Assembly: GCA_022729575.1 (NCBI GenBank)
Contig: DZAL01000026.1
Coordinates: 1-43,723, forward strand
Source: Thiomargarita sp.
GTDB taxonomy: Bacteria > Pseudomonadota > Gammaproteobacteria > Beggiatoales > Beggiatoaceae
DNA: 43,723 nucleotides
Direction of reading: 5' to 3'
The translations under genes were made by a program, and so were the position numbers. This document shows positions 16,690-25,543 of this stretch, piece after piece (position 1 is the stretch's first letter; every line of letters starts with the position of its first letter). The notes under the pieces were generated by a model. It made no database searches and was not told the origin of the DNA. It saw only the letters and a program-made list of their open reading frames with translations.

Positions 16690-19600
16690 TTAAAATACCT
16701 CAAAACACTTGGTATCTACCACCCATAACCCATTACTTAGGGTGGCAAACACATCTTCCTTTTCAGGGGACAGAATCGCCCAGAGACAATATTGACCCGT
16801 GGGTAAGTCGTTGGGTAAAGGCAAGTCCAAGACCGTGATTGGCTGACTCTGAGTCCGACCAGATAACCAATGACTCAGTGGCGCAAACTCATTTTGGTGA
16901 GTGAGAGTCATGTATTGACTACCGTCTGGTGGTAAGGTCACCGCCACGTAGAGGTCATAACCCCAGCCTAAATTTTCAGTCACGGTGGCGGTAAAATGTT
17001 CGCCCCGTTGATACTGGTTTTTCGTCAGACCAATTTGCACACTGGGTTGGGCGGGCGGGTCAATCCCACCGGTAACCGTGACAATGACATTTTCGTCACT
17101 GCTAGTAATGTTGCCATCATTCTCTTCGGCATAAAAACTCACCTCATAGTTATCGTTGTAAACCGCATTCCACGTCGCTTCCCAGGTCAATGGTTCAGCG
17201 GTGCGCTTTAAGTCGAGACGCGGCAAAATCAGAAAGGGCGTACCGTTGGCATCAAGCGTAAAATGCAATTTGGAGGGTCTAATGATGGCCCATACAGCTT
17301 TAGCTTCTCTGTTTGCAATGTCCCCAGCCATTGCCTTGAACGTAATCGACTGGTTGGCTTCAATCGTAGTGGCTGTTTCTGGATTAAGTCGATTGACGTA
17401 AAAGGTACTGCCAGCAGATTTAAGCGTAATCTGAAACTGACTCAGCCATTGTCCGTCACTCTTGTCATTGGGTTGACCGTCACCGTTATCATCTACCTGT
17501 GGCGTCTGGAAAACCGGTTTGAGTTCACCGGTGATACCTGCTCTTACCAGTTGTGGCGTTTTTCCTAGTAAATCCGAGTGACCTCTTCTAGCCAAACCGA
17601 AGGCTTCGTTGAAATTTGCACCAGTCGCTAGATAGTAGGTTAAGAAGCGACTAAAACCCATATCTTGAGGAAAAAATGCCTCTTCTGCTTCGGACGCACT
17701 GGTAACAATGGCACGATTGGGCGCGGCGAGGGGGCGAATAAATGAGCCGGAATAGCAAGCATCAATGACCACGATAACATCGTTGCCCGTGACTTTTTGG
17801 TAATCATCTAACATGTCTTTGAGTTGACCGGCACCCAAAAAAGTACCTTTCGCTAAGGCAATCTTTTCACGATCACCGTGGTCGAGAAAGAATAGGTAAA
17901 GCGGCTGTCCCAATTTACCTCTGGTTTTTGCCCATTCAAAAGCCGCTATGAGGTCTTTATCGGTTAAAGAGCGACCACGGGGGGCTGGAGTATCAATGAT
18001 GTCATCTTCTTGATCATTGCCATCAAAGTCGGTCAGCGTTTTAGGAGACAGATAAAAAATATCTTCATGACGGAATCCGCGGTCGTAGAGGGTTTTGTAA
18101 ATGAAATTAGCGTTGGATTCAGTGGCTTTCCAGAGTAGATTGCTGGAGTCACTCCCACCGCCAGCGATGATGATAGCAATTCGTTCTTGCGGGGGATTAA
18201 GTCCTCCTGTCACAGTGATGACTATCTGGTTACTACTCGTCATATTACCTGAATTACTTTCTGCCTGGAAAGTGACTTTATATTCGCCGTTGTAAAATGC
18301 CTCATTCCAGGTGGTTTCCCAAACATTAGGGTCCGACGTGGCAGACAGTTCTAACGATTTCGTTTTCAAAGCAAAATTGTCTGAAGGTGGTTCAAGGGTA
18401 GCCCACATCCGTTTGACGGTGCCGGGGGTCAATTTCACTTGGGCTTTGAACACAAAAGGTTGGCCCGCTTGTAAGGTGGTGGATGGAGTGAGTTCTTGAA
18501 TGGTAAACTCACTGGTAATTTCTGGGGTGCTTGCTGTTACGAGCGGACCATTCACATAAACCTGCTTTAGCCATTGGCCATCCGCTTCAGTGAAAACACC
18601 ATCTCCGTTGTCGTCTAATTGGGGCGTTTGGCGAAAATTAAATTCGTTTTCTGACGATGAGTTAAACATCTTATTTTGGTCACGACTTGCCCATGTAAAC
18701 GCTTCGATAAAATTCGCCCCTGCAAGTAAATAATCAGCAAAGAAATAGCCAAAACCTGTTCTAGTACTAGAATAAACAGCATCCTCATCCGCATTAACAC
18801 TGGTGATAATAGCGCGATTAGGTGCTGCCAAGACAGGTAAAAAGGAGCCTGAGTGGCCAGCACTAATTACCATAATGACTTGGTTCCAGGTAGTTGTTTG
18901 GTAATCATCGAGAATTGACTTCAACTCAGTTGCTTGTATGTATTCTGATTCACTCAATTGCAGTTTTTCGTGATCACCGCGGTCTGTGAAGAACACGTAA
19001 AGCGGTTGGTCAAGTTTGCCACGAGTTTTAGCCCACTCAAAAGCAGCCCGAACATCTTCCACCGTTAAGGGACGTTCAGGACGTGGAGCATCCACTATTC
19101 CGTCGTCGAGGCCATCACCATTAAAATCCGCCCATGATTTACGGGAAAGATAGTAAATTTCGTCATTGTCAAATCTTCTTTTGTTGAAGGTATTGTAGAG
19201 ATGACTAGAAATGTATTCGGCGGTTGTCCACTCAAAATTCCAGAAGTTAGTTATATCCACACCTCCTGCAATGATGATAGCAGCACGATTGCCGGTCACA
19301 ACTTCAGGAACAGACTCCACTGGTGTGACATGAGCAATACCACCAAAAACCCCTAGCCAAACGCCACTCTTGTTATCGCTGACCAGTGCTGAAATACCTT
19401 TCCGAGGCAAACTTGCACTGGTGGGGTCAAAACTGGTCAAGCCAGTGCTATCTAAATGAGCTAGTCCTTGTTCTGTAGCTATCCATACACCACCGTTACC
19501 ATCATCTGCCAAAGATGCAACACTATTGCTGGGTAAAGCCGAATTTGTGGTATTAAAAACAGTCCATTCATTATTTGCGTTAAGGTGGACTAGACCACCG

Positions 19601-20589
19601 TTAGAAGTTCCCAACCAGACTCCTCCATTTTTATCGTCCAGGGCCGCATAAATCCAATTATCCGGTAAACCTGAGTTGACAGTGTTAAAAATTAGCCATT
19701 CCCCATTGACAGTACGATGCGCCAATCCACCTTTTCTGGTGCCAATCCAGAGACCACCGGCACCATCAGATGCGAGTGCCCAAACGGAATCATCTGGTAA
19801 ACCGGAGTTGGTAGTATTGAAGACTTCCCACTGTCCATCGGCATGATAGTGTGCCAATCCGTTCTTACCCATTCCTACCCACAAACCACCGCTACCGTCA
19901 GCCAACAAACTGAAGATGCTGTTGTGAGGTAAACCTGAATTCTCAGTATTAAACACTTGCCAGGTATTGTCAGCACCGAGATGCGCTAAACCTCCTCCAG
20001 TTCCTATCCATAAACCACCCATGCCATCAGAGAGGAAAGCCTGAATAGTATTGTTCGGGAGTTCACTGTTTTCAGTCAAAAAAGTGGTGATTAATTTGCC
20101 CTTAGTAGCCTCACGTTGCTCCAGTCCCCCGTTTCCACTTTGATGGTTACCCACCCACAAAGTTTTGCTATCTTCAGATAAAGCGAGTGCTTGAACAGAA
20201 AAAGTACCACTACCGTCGCTAGAAATGACTTGCCAGTTGGTACCATTCAGAGAAACGGTCTGCGTGACAGTAATTTTGAGAGTGCCGCTGTTTCCAGCAC
20301 TGTCCATCGCGGTCACTGCATCTAACACCACTTCACCAGGTGCAATGTAAGTCACTTGGTTGCCTGTGCCTTGAATTTGGCCTTTGACAGCAGCCCAAGT
20401 CACTTCGCCGCTGGTGCCAGAAACGGCCAGGGTGATTTGTTGATTCACCGCTACCATTGGAGTGGTGGGGGTGAAGGTGAGGTCGGCAGCCATTCCTGTG
20501 GCAGACAGGAGGAGAAAGAGTAGCCAACTTAGGATCCAGTGGCGGAGGTAGTCAGTGGGTGAGAAGGAAAAAGTCGTTTGGGTGTTCAT
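16690..20589 (-). CDS. Propeller protein with pseudo-peptidase plus active C13 domain
   Basis: 1299 aa. Signal peptide (about 1-34), Ig-like domain, then seven Reg_prop blades (GLWIGT-type, about 140-425), one full propeller. Two C13/caspase-like domains follow. The first (from about 430) keeps the fold landmarks (DEIYYLS, DAPRPERPLT, KLDQPLYVFF) but has TDRGD where the active His should be (near 535) and ISAGHSGS where the Cys should be (near 576): both catalytic residues are replaced. The second (from about 801) is intact, with FLDHGD (His near 903) and IDACYSGS (Cys near 944). Ig-like segments follow each, and the shared C-terminal domain ends CFEVF. The first domain probably acts as a regulatory or binding module for the second, as in metazoan pseudo-caspases; this is inference. 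AGAGGAC lies 9 nt before the ATG and a conserved hairpin 46 bp before it. Confidence 0.9.
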   Translation of the reverse strand: MNTQTTFSFSPTDYLRHWILSWLLFLLLSATGMAADLTFTPTTPMVAVNQQITLAVSGTSGEVTWAAVKGQIQGTGNQVTYIAPGEVVLDAVTAMDSAGNSGTLKITVTQTVSLNGTNWQVISSDGSGTFSVQALALSEDSKTLWVGNHQSGNGGLEQREATKGKLITTFLTENSELPNNTIQAFLSDGMGGLWIGTGGGLAHLGADNTWQVFNTENSGLPHNSIFSLLADGSGGLWVGMGKNGLAHYHADGQWEVFNTTNSGLPDDSVWALASDGAGGLWIGTRKGGLAHRTVNGEWLIFNTVNSGLPDNWIYAALDDKNGGVWLGTSNGGLVHLNANNEWTVFNTTNSALPSNSVASLADDGNGGVWIATEQGLAHLDSTGLTSFDPTSASLPRKGISALVSDNKSGVWLGVFGGIAHVTPVESVPEVVTGNRAAIIIAGGVDITNFWNFEWTTAEYISSHLYNTFNKRRFDNDEIYYLSRKSWADFNGDGLDDGIVDAPRPERPLTVEDVRAAFEWAKTRGKLDQPLYVFFTDRGDHEKLQLSESEYIQATELKSILDDYQTTTWNQVIMVISAGHSGSFLPVLAAPNRAIITSVNADEDAVYSSTRTGFGYFFADYLLAGANFIEAFTWASRDQNKMFNSSSENEFNFRQTPQLDDNGDGVFTEADGQWLKQVYVNGPLVTASTPEITSEFTIQELTPSTTLQAGQPFVFKAQVKLTPGTVKRMWATLEPPSDNFALKTKSLELSATSDPNVWETTWNEAFYNGEYKVTFQAESNSGNMTSSNQIVITVTGGLNPPQERIAIIIAGGGSDSSNLLWKATESNANFIYKTLYDRGFRHEDIFYLSPKTLTDFDGNDQEDDIIDTPAPRGRSLTDKDLIAAFEWAKTRGKLGQPLYLFFLDHGDREKIALAKGTFLGAGQLKDMLDDYQKVTGNDVIVVIDACYSGSFIRPLAAPNRAIVTSASEAEEAFFPQDMGFSRFLTYYLATGANFNEAFGLARRGHSDLLGKTPQLVRAGITGELKPVFQTPQVDDNGDGQPNDKSDGQWLSQFQITLKSAGSTFYVNRLNPETATTIEANQSITFKAMAGDIANREAKAVWAIIRPSKLHFTLDANGTPFLILPRLDLKRTAEPLTWEATWNAVYNDNYEVSFYAEENDGNITSSDENVIVTVTGGIDPPAQPSVQIGLTKNQYQRGEHFTATVTENLGWGYDLYVAVTLPPDGSQYMTLTHQNEFAPLSHWLSGRTQSQPITVLDLPLPNDLPTGQYCLWAILSPEKEDVFATLSNGLWVVDTKCFEVF

Positions 20590-20634
20590 AAATTTAAGTC
20601 CTCTTGGTTTGGGTTAGTTTAGTACAATGGATTT

Positions 20635-20705
20635 GAGTACCACGAATTTAGAAATAAACGAATTGATGTACGGTTAATTCGTTTATTTCTAAATTCGTGG
20701 TACTC
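20635..20705 (+). repeat. Long hairpin AATTCG/CGAATT family, copy 4
   Basis: A perfect 30-bp stem (GAGTACCACGAATTTAGAAA... to ...CTAAATTCGTGGTACTC) around an 11-nt loop GATGTACGGTT, 46 bp upstream of the tandem C13 gene start. No T-run follows either arm, so an intrinsic terminator is unlikely. Confidence 0.92.
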
Positions 20706-20833
20706 GATTATAAATTGACCAGAAATTCAAAGCTCCGCTTTGAACTTATGGTTTTTTAGTTCGATATCACTTGACTGGAGAGAAATGAACTGATACTCTT
20801 TCCCTCTCCCATTTTTTATTCAACAAAGCCATT

Positions 20834-21106
20834 ATGAATCTACGAAATCTGTTATTAGATATTCACTCTTTAGAAGAAGACCTGTTAAACTTTGAACGAA
20901 AATTTGGCATTCGTTCGGAAACTTTTTATCCGGCTTACGTCAGCGGTGAGGAACCAGACCATGACGAGTGGGTGTTAGATTTTAGTGAGTGGGCTGGTGT
21001 TTACCAAACCTGGTTGACTCGCCAAGCGGAATATCGTAACGAAATTCAACGGCGGCAACACCAATCCACTCGGTTAACCGGACTCATTCAAGTGGCTACC
21101 GTATGA
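20834..21106 (+). CDS. Small protein upstream of TumE-like toxin
   Basis: The 90-residue product is acidic and helical (LLLDIHSLEEDLLNFERKFG, then EEPDHDEWVLDFSEWAGVYQTW, then a basic helix EYRNEIQRRQ). It overlaps the next gene by ATGA (21103-21106). Its size, acid content and coupling suggest the antitoxin half of a pair (TumA-like by position). No family motif was recognised. These two are the only intact genes on the plus strand in the first 40 kb. Confidence 0.7.
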   Translation: MNLRNLLLDIHSLEEDLLNFERKFGIRSETFYPAYVSGEEPDHDEWVLDFSEWAGVYQTWLTRQAEYRNEIQRRQHQSTRLTGLIQVATV

Positions 21107-21543
21107 ACAACCCGTTACGAAGTCTGGCCGATTATGAACTGTTTTTGTACTCCCTTACGGAACAATTCAAAGTGGTGCAAAGCTCTACTGTTGTTCTAAT
21201 CCGGCGTGGTGCCACTTTAGCTAGAGTCGCCGGCGAAATTCATTTTGACCAAGAGATTCGACTGGTGGTACGTGAACGTCTGACCTGTTTTTCTGATTTA
21301 TCGGTAACTATTCAAGCGTATGGTTACGAAGTGTGGCAAAGTTCAGAAAAACGGTATTGGTACGATTCACAACCGCATCCAAATGACCCTAGCTTGGCTA
21401 GTACCCATCCGCATCACAAACATGTTCCACCTAATCTCAAACATAATCGGATTCCGGCCACCCAAATGAGTTTTACGACACCTAATTTAGTGCCTCTGAT
21501 TCAAGAAATTGAACTCTTTATTGAGAGTCTGAAAATGAGTTGA
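21103..21543 (+). CDS. TumE/DUF6516-like toxin
   Basis: The 146-residue product has the order seen in TumE/DUF6516 proteins: a beta-rich N-terminus (SSTVVLIRRGATLARVAGEIHF), LVVRERLTCFSD, then YGYEVWQSSEKRYWYDSQPH with HPHHKHVPPN, ending in a helix (IQEIELFIESL). The Y-x-Y, R-Y-x-Y-D and H-x-H-K-H-V elements are the features I rely on. Members are predicted toxins in two-gene TA loci. The downstream end (21543) is only 12 bp before the palindrome of the convergent C13 gene. Confidence 0.65.
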   Translation: MNNPLRSLADYELFLYSLTEQFKVVQSSTVVLIRRGATLARVAGEIHFDQEIRLVVRERLTCFSDLSVTIQAYGYEVWQSSEKRYWYDSQPHPNDPSLASTHPHHKHVPPNLKHNRIPATQMSFTTPNLVPLIQEIELFIESLKMS

Positions 21544-21554
21544 CCAGTCAAGAT

Positions 21555-21580
21555 GGAGTCCAAGACATGTCTTGGACTCC
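21555..21580 (+). repeat. 26-bp palindrome (copy 4)
   Basis: GGAGTCCAAGACATG and its complement, perfect, 14 bp past the stop of the C13 gene at 21595 and 11 bp past the stop of the convergent TumE-like gene. The rest of the junction repeat is missing here. Confidence 0.9.
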
Positions 21581-21594
21581 GGTACAAAGCAGAA

Positions 21595-24500
21595 TTAAAA
21601 TACCTCAAAACATTTGCTATCCATCACCCATAATCCCTTCTCTAACGTCTCAAACACATCGTTTTGTTCCGGGGATAAAATTCCAAACAAGCAATATTGA
21701 CCGGTGGGTAAATCGGCCGGTAAAGTTAAGTCAAATAGCGTCACTGCTTGATGTTGTTTTCGAGCTGCATACCAAGGTTTGGCTTCATTCAGGGGTCGCA
21801 GTTCGTTGGTGTTTTTCAACGTCATAAAGTTTTGACCATCAGGGAATAAGACCGCGGCATATAAATCATATCCCCAGCCTAACTCCTCGGTCAAGGTGGC
21901 CTTGAACGGTTCACCGCGTTGGTAACGGTCTTTCTCCAAGTGAATTTGGACTTGGGCGGTGTTGGGCGGGTCAATACCACCGGTGACGGTTAGCACCGTG
22001 TCTTGTTCGCTACTGGCAATATTTTTCTCGTTATCTTCGGCATAGAAAGTGATGAGATATTTGCCATTATACACCGCGTCGTTCCAAGTGGCCTGCCAAA
22101 TTTCTGGGTTCTCAGGAGAGCGTCCTAAATTCAGACGAGGAAAGGCCAAAATGGGCGTGCCGCTGGTGTCGAGAATTTGGGCGATGGCGGGGGGACGAAT
22201 CACGGCCCAGACGCGCTTGACGGTGCCTTGGGTCAAGGTGGCTTTGGCTTGCAAGGTGAGGGCTTGACCAACCGTCAGCGTGGTGGCGGGCGTTTGATTG
22301 ATAACGGTTAAAGTGGCATCCGCGGTGGTGAATTGACCATTGATATAAACCGTTTTCAGCCACTGGCCATCGGCAGTGGTGAACGTACCATCTTGATTAT
22401 CGTCCACTTGTGGTGTTTGCGAAATCGTCAGCCCAGTACCGCCTGCCGTTTGCAAGTTGAGGTTTTTGCCCAGTAACTTCTCTTGGTCACGACCTGCTAA
22501 AGTGAAAGATTCGGCGAAGCTGGCCCCTGCCAGGAGGTAATCAGCAAGGAACCGCGAGAAGCCTTTTTTCTCAAAGAAGTAGGCGACTTCATTATCTTTG
22601 GCACTGGCAATCACCGCCCGATTAGGCGCGGCTAGTGTGGGAATGAGTGACCCCGAATAGCAGGCTTCAATCACCGCAATCAGGGAGTTGCCCGTCGTCT
22701 GGTAGTCGTCTAACAGCGTTTTCAGCTGCTCGGCAGTAATATTGAGGTCCGGGGACAATTGCAATTTACCTTCCCCACCGTGGTCCATGAAGAAGAAATA
22801 CAACGGTTGGTCAAGTTTCCCCAGTCCTTTGGCCCAGGTGAAGGCGGCTTGGAGGTCGTCAAAGGTCAAGTTACGGTCTTCCTTGATGCGGTCGATATGG
22901 TCGTTATAACCGTCCCCATTAAAGTCAGCCCAAGTTTTAGGGGAGAGGTAATAAATATGAGATTTATCAAAACCACGTCGATAGAAGGTGCGATACAGGC
23001 GAGTGGTAATGGCTTCGGTACTTTCCCATAAGGTATTGGTGTCTTGCGCCCCGCCGGCGGCAACGATGATGGCCGCATGTTGTCCTTCCTGAATTGCTTG
23101 GCAGGTGGCCGAGTCTATTTCAGCTTGAGTACACAGTTCAGTTGGGCGGCCGAAGGTCAGGTGGGCTAAACTTTTATCAGTGGAAACCCATAGGCCATCA
23201 TTACCAGTAGGTAAAGCAAAATTTATTATATCTCCGGGTATTTTTAACTCGGAGAGTTTGAAAATCATTTTTTTATCCTCTTTACCAAGATAAATTAAGC
23301 TTTCACCATCGTCAGCAATTGACCACAATTCTTTTTCCTCTGCGTGCGGTAACTCATAGTCAGAGTCAAAAGTTTCTATTACTTCTCCATTATTGTCTAA
23401 ATGGACAATACTCTCATTAACTATTTCCGAAGAAAAATCATCTACATAATCACTGACCTTTATCCATATTCCTCCGCTACCATCGCCATTAATGAAGTCA
23501 GCAGACTGGTACAAAAAATCCTCGTCGTGAAAACAGTAATCATTCCATAGAGTTGTTGGCACACCATCAGCGGTTACATGTACTAAATCACCCATATCCT
23601 GTGTTATCCATATACCACCTTTTCTATCACTAGATAGAATTCTAAAACTTTCGGAATCGTCACAACTAAAACTTTCTACTGTTATAATATCCCAATTGTT
23701 ATCTATGTGAGCTAGAAAGTTGCCCGAACCCTCAGCATCTGCTCCTGTTGCAATCCACGCTCCTCTATCTTCGTCGCTAAAAATTTGTATAACATTATTG
23801 TTTGGTAAATTTGAATTGGCATCATTGAAGATTTTCCACTCATTATGATTGTCTACATGAGCGAGGAAACCGTAATTGCAAGCGGCATCGCCATCGCCTG
23901 AACTACATCTTTCACCATTACCCATTCCTATCCACAAACCATTTTCTCCATCGTTTGCTAAACTAGTAAGATAGTTACTTGGTAAATACAAGCTGTTACG
24001 GTTCGCAATTTTCCAATCACCATTGAGACTCTTATAAGCCAATTCAGTACCAAACCATCCTGAAGTCTTAAAACTTACCCATACTCCATCGGTATGATGA
24101 TCGTTTACAATATCATAAACGAGATAGGAGGTATCTGATACTCCATATGGATTATCGAATACTACTCCATATGGATTCTCGAAGAATGATGTTTTGTTCT
24201 GTGAGTCTACATGAATTAGTCTCCCAGATTCAACATACTCTCCCATATAGCTACCAGGGGAAAAATGAATAGAACCTGTGCCGATCCATATACCACCATT
24301 ACCGTCACTAATGATACGGTCAGTGTCCTCCCAAACATTTTTTATAATGTTGGGTTCCTCAAGATTTAGCTCCTTAGAAAAGGCCCACTCACGATTACGG
24401 TAATGACCTAAAACACCAACATACTGGCTATCATCATAAGGGAATAATAACCATAAATCTTCTTGCCTGTCGCTGATAATACGTATTATCGGATACTCAC

Positions 24501-25482
24501 TATGAGTAACCGTCCATGTTTTACCATCAAAGTATGCCAAAAAGTTGTTAGCAGTTCCTATCCATAGTCCATTCGCCTCGTCTTTAGCCAAGGTACTGAT
24601 TGAGTTTTCTGGTATATTTGAGTTGGAAGTATTGTAAGTTATCCACCGGTAGTTACTATCAATATGAACCAGACCTTTCGAGGTACCTACCCATAATCCG
24701 CTTAATCCGTCCTTTATCAATGAGTTGATTGAATTATCTGGTATTTCTGAATTAGATGTTCTGTAAACTGTTGATTTGTAGTTACCATCAAGATGGATAT
24801 GGATTAGGCCATCTAATGTTCCTACCCATACCCCTCCTTTGTCATCATTGATGATAGAAGTAATAGTAGTGTTCAAAGGTAACTTATAAGAAAATAACAA
24901 TTTACCTTCATAACTTAAATGAGACAAATTAATAGGTTCTGAGTAGCCTCCGGCTATTATCCACAAACCGTTGTTGTCATTAACAATGTCTGTAATATCG
25001 CTATTTGGTAAGCCATCTGATTCTGTGAAGACTCTTTTGAGTTCAGTCGTTTCTGTATCCCATTTTTCGAGTCCTCCGTTTGTTCCTACCCACAACGTCT
25101 TACCATCCTCTGATAGCAACAAGGCTTGAATGATATCGCGACTGGTAAATATCTTATCCCACTGCGCATTCTCCAACGAAAAATCACTGGGTGGCGTGAT
25201 AACCACCCTGACCGCTGCATAATTACCTTCGCTATCCAAGACTGTGACCACAACGAACCCTGTTTGTTCTGGCGCAACATAAATCACCTGATTTCCTTCG
25301 CCTTGAATCTTGCCTTTACCCACAGTCCATTCTACCTTGCCCACCGCCCCTTGCACCGACAATACAATGGTTTTATTAATTTCCACAGTCGGTGTCGTCG
25401 GATTCAACACCAAATCAGTGGCTTGTGTCATCGAAAAAACCAGCAACCATACTATACTGACCAATAACTGAATTAAACGCAT
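21595..25482 (-). CDS. Exported Reg_prop beta-propeller C13/caspase-like peptidase
   Basis: 1295 aa. Signal peptide (LLVSIVWLLVFSMTQA), Ig-like domain to about 105, then about 14 propeller blades with GLWVGT-type motifs, several with long insertions (for example the Cys-containing GNGERCSSGDGDAACN loop). The peptidase domain starts at HAAIIVAAGGAQD (about 799); FMDHGGEGKL carries His near 899 and IEACYSGSL Cys near 940. A DDNQDGTF Ca-loop-like stretch, Ig-like domain and shared C-terminal domain (KDRYQRGEPFKAT ... CFEVF) complete it. It differs from the 2307 paralog mainly in the propeller, so ligand specificity probably differs. TGAGGT lies about 8 nt before the ATG. It follows the C11 gene by 61 bp and may share a transcript with it. 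Confidence 0.9.
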   Translation of the reverse strand: MRLIQLLVSIVWLLVFSMTQATDLVLNPTTPTVEINKTIVLSVQGAVGKVEWTVGKGKIQGEGNQVIYVAPEQTGFVVVTVLDSEGNYAAVRVVITPPSDFSLENAQWDKIFTSRDIIQALLLSEDGKTLWVGTNGGLEKWDTETTELKRVFTESDGLPNSDITDIVNDNNGLWIIAGGYSEPINLSHLSYEGKLLFSYKLPLNTTITSIINDDKGGVWVGTLDGLIHIHLDGNYKSTVYRTSNSEIPDNSINSLIKDGLSGLWVGTSKGLVHIDSNYRWITYNTSNSNIPENSISTLAKDEANGLWIGTANNFLAYFDGKTWTVTHSEYPIIRIISDRQEDLWLLFPYDDSQYVGVLGHYRNREWAFSKELNLEEPNIIKNVWEDTDRIISDGNGGIWIGTGSIHFSPGSYMGEYVESGRLIHVDSQNKTSFFENPYGVVFDNPYGVSDTSYLVYDIVNDHHTDGVWVSFKTSGWFGTELAYKSLNGDWKIANRNSLYLPSNYLTSLANDGENGLWIGMGNGERCSSGDGDAACNYGFLAHVDNHNEWKIFNDANSNLPNNNVIQIFSDEDRGAWIATGADAEGSGNFLAHIDNNWDIITVESFSCDDSESFRILSSDRKGGIWITQDMGDLVHVTADGVPTTLWNDYCFHDEDFLYQSADFINGDGSGGIWIKVSDYVDDFSSEIVNESIVHLDNNGEVIETFDSDYELPHAEEKELWSIADDGESLIYLGKEDKKMIFKLSELKIPGDIINFALPTGNDGLWVSTDKSLAHLTFGRPTELCTQAEIDSATCQAIQEGQHAAIIVAAGGAQDTNTLWESTEAITTRLYRTFYRRGFDKSHIYYLSPKTWADFNGDGYNDHIDRIKEDRNLTFDDLQAAFTWAKGLGKLDQPLYFFFMDHGGEGKLQLSPDLNITAEQLKTLLDDYQTTGNSLIAVIEACYSGSLIPTLAAPNRAVIASAKDNEVAYFFEKKGFSRFLADYLLAGASFAESFTLAGRDQEKLLGKNLNLQTAGGTGLTISQTPQVDDNQDGTFTTADGQWLKTVYINGQFTTADATLTVINQTPATTLTVGQALTLQAKATLTQGTVKRVWAVIRPPAIAQILDTSGTPILAFPRLNLGRSPENPEIWQATWNDAVYNGKYLITFYAEDNEKNIASSEQDTVLTVTGGIDPPNTAQVQIHLEKDRYQRGEPFKATLTEELGWGYDLYAAVLFPDGQNFMTLKNTNELRPLNEAKPWYAARKQHQAVTLFDLTLPADLPTGQYCLFGILSPEQNDVFETLEKGLWVMDSKCFEVF

Positions 25483-25508
25483 TTTATAACCTCATAAAGA
25501 TAGTTTAA

Positions 25509-25534
25509 GGAGTCCAAAACATGTTTTGGACTCC
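25509..25534 (+). repeat. 26-bp palindrome (copy 5)
   Basis: GGAGTCCAAAACATG and its complement, perfect. It lies 9 bp past the C11 stop codon and 26 bp before the next gene's ATG, so it is inside the C11-C13 intergenic gap. Confidence 0.9.
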
Positions 25535-25543
25535 GGTAATGAT

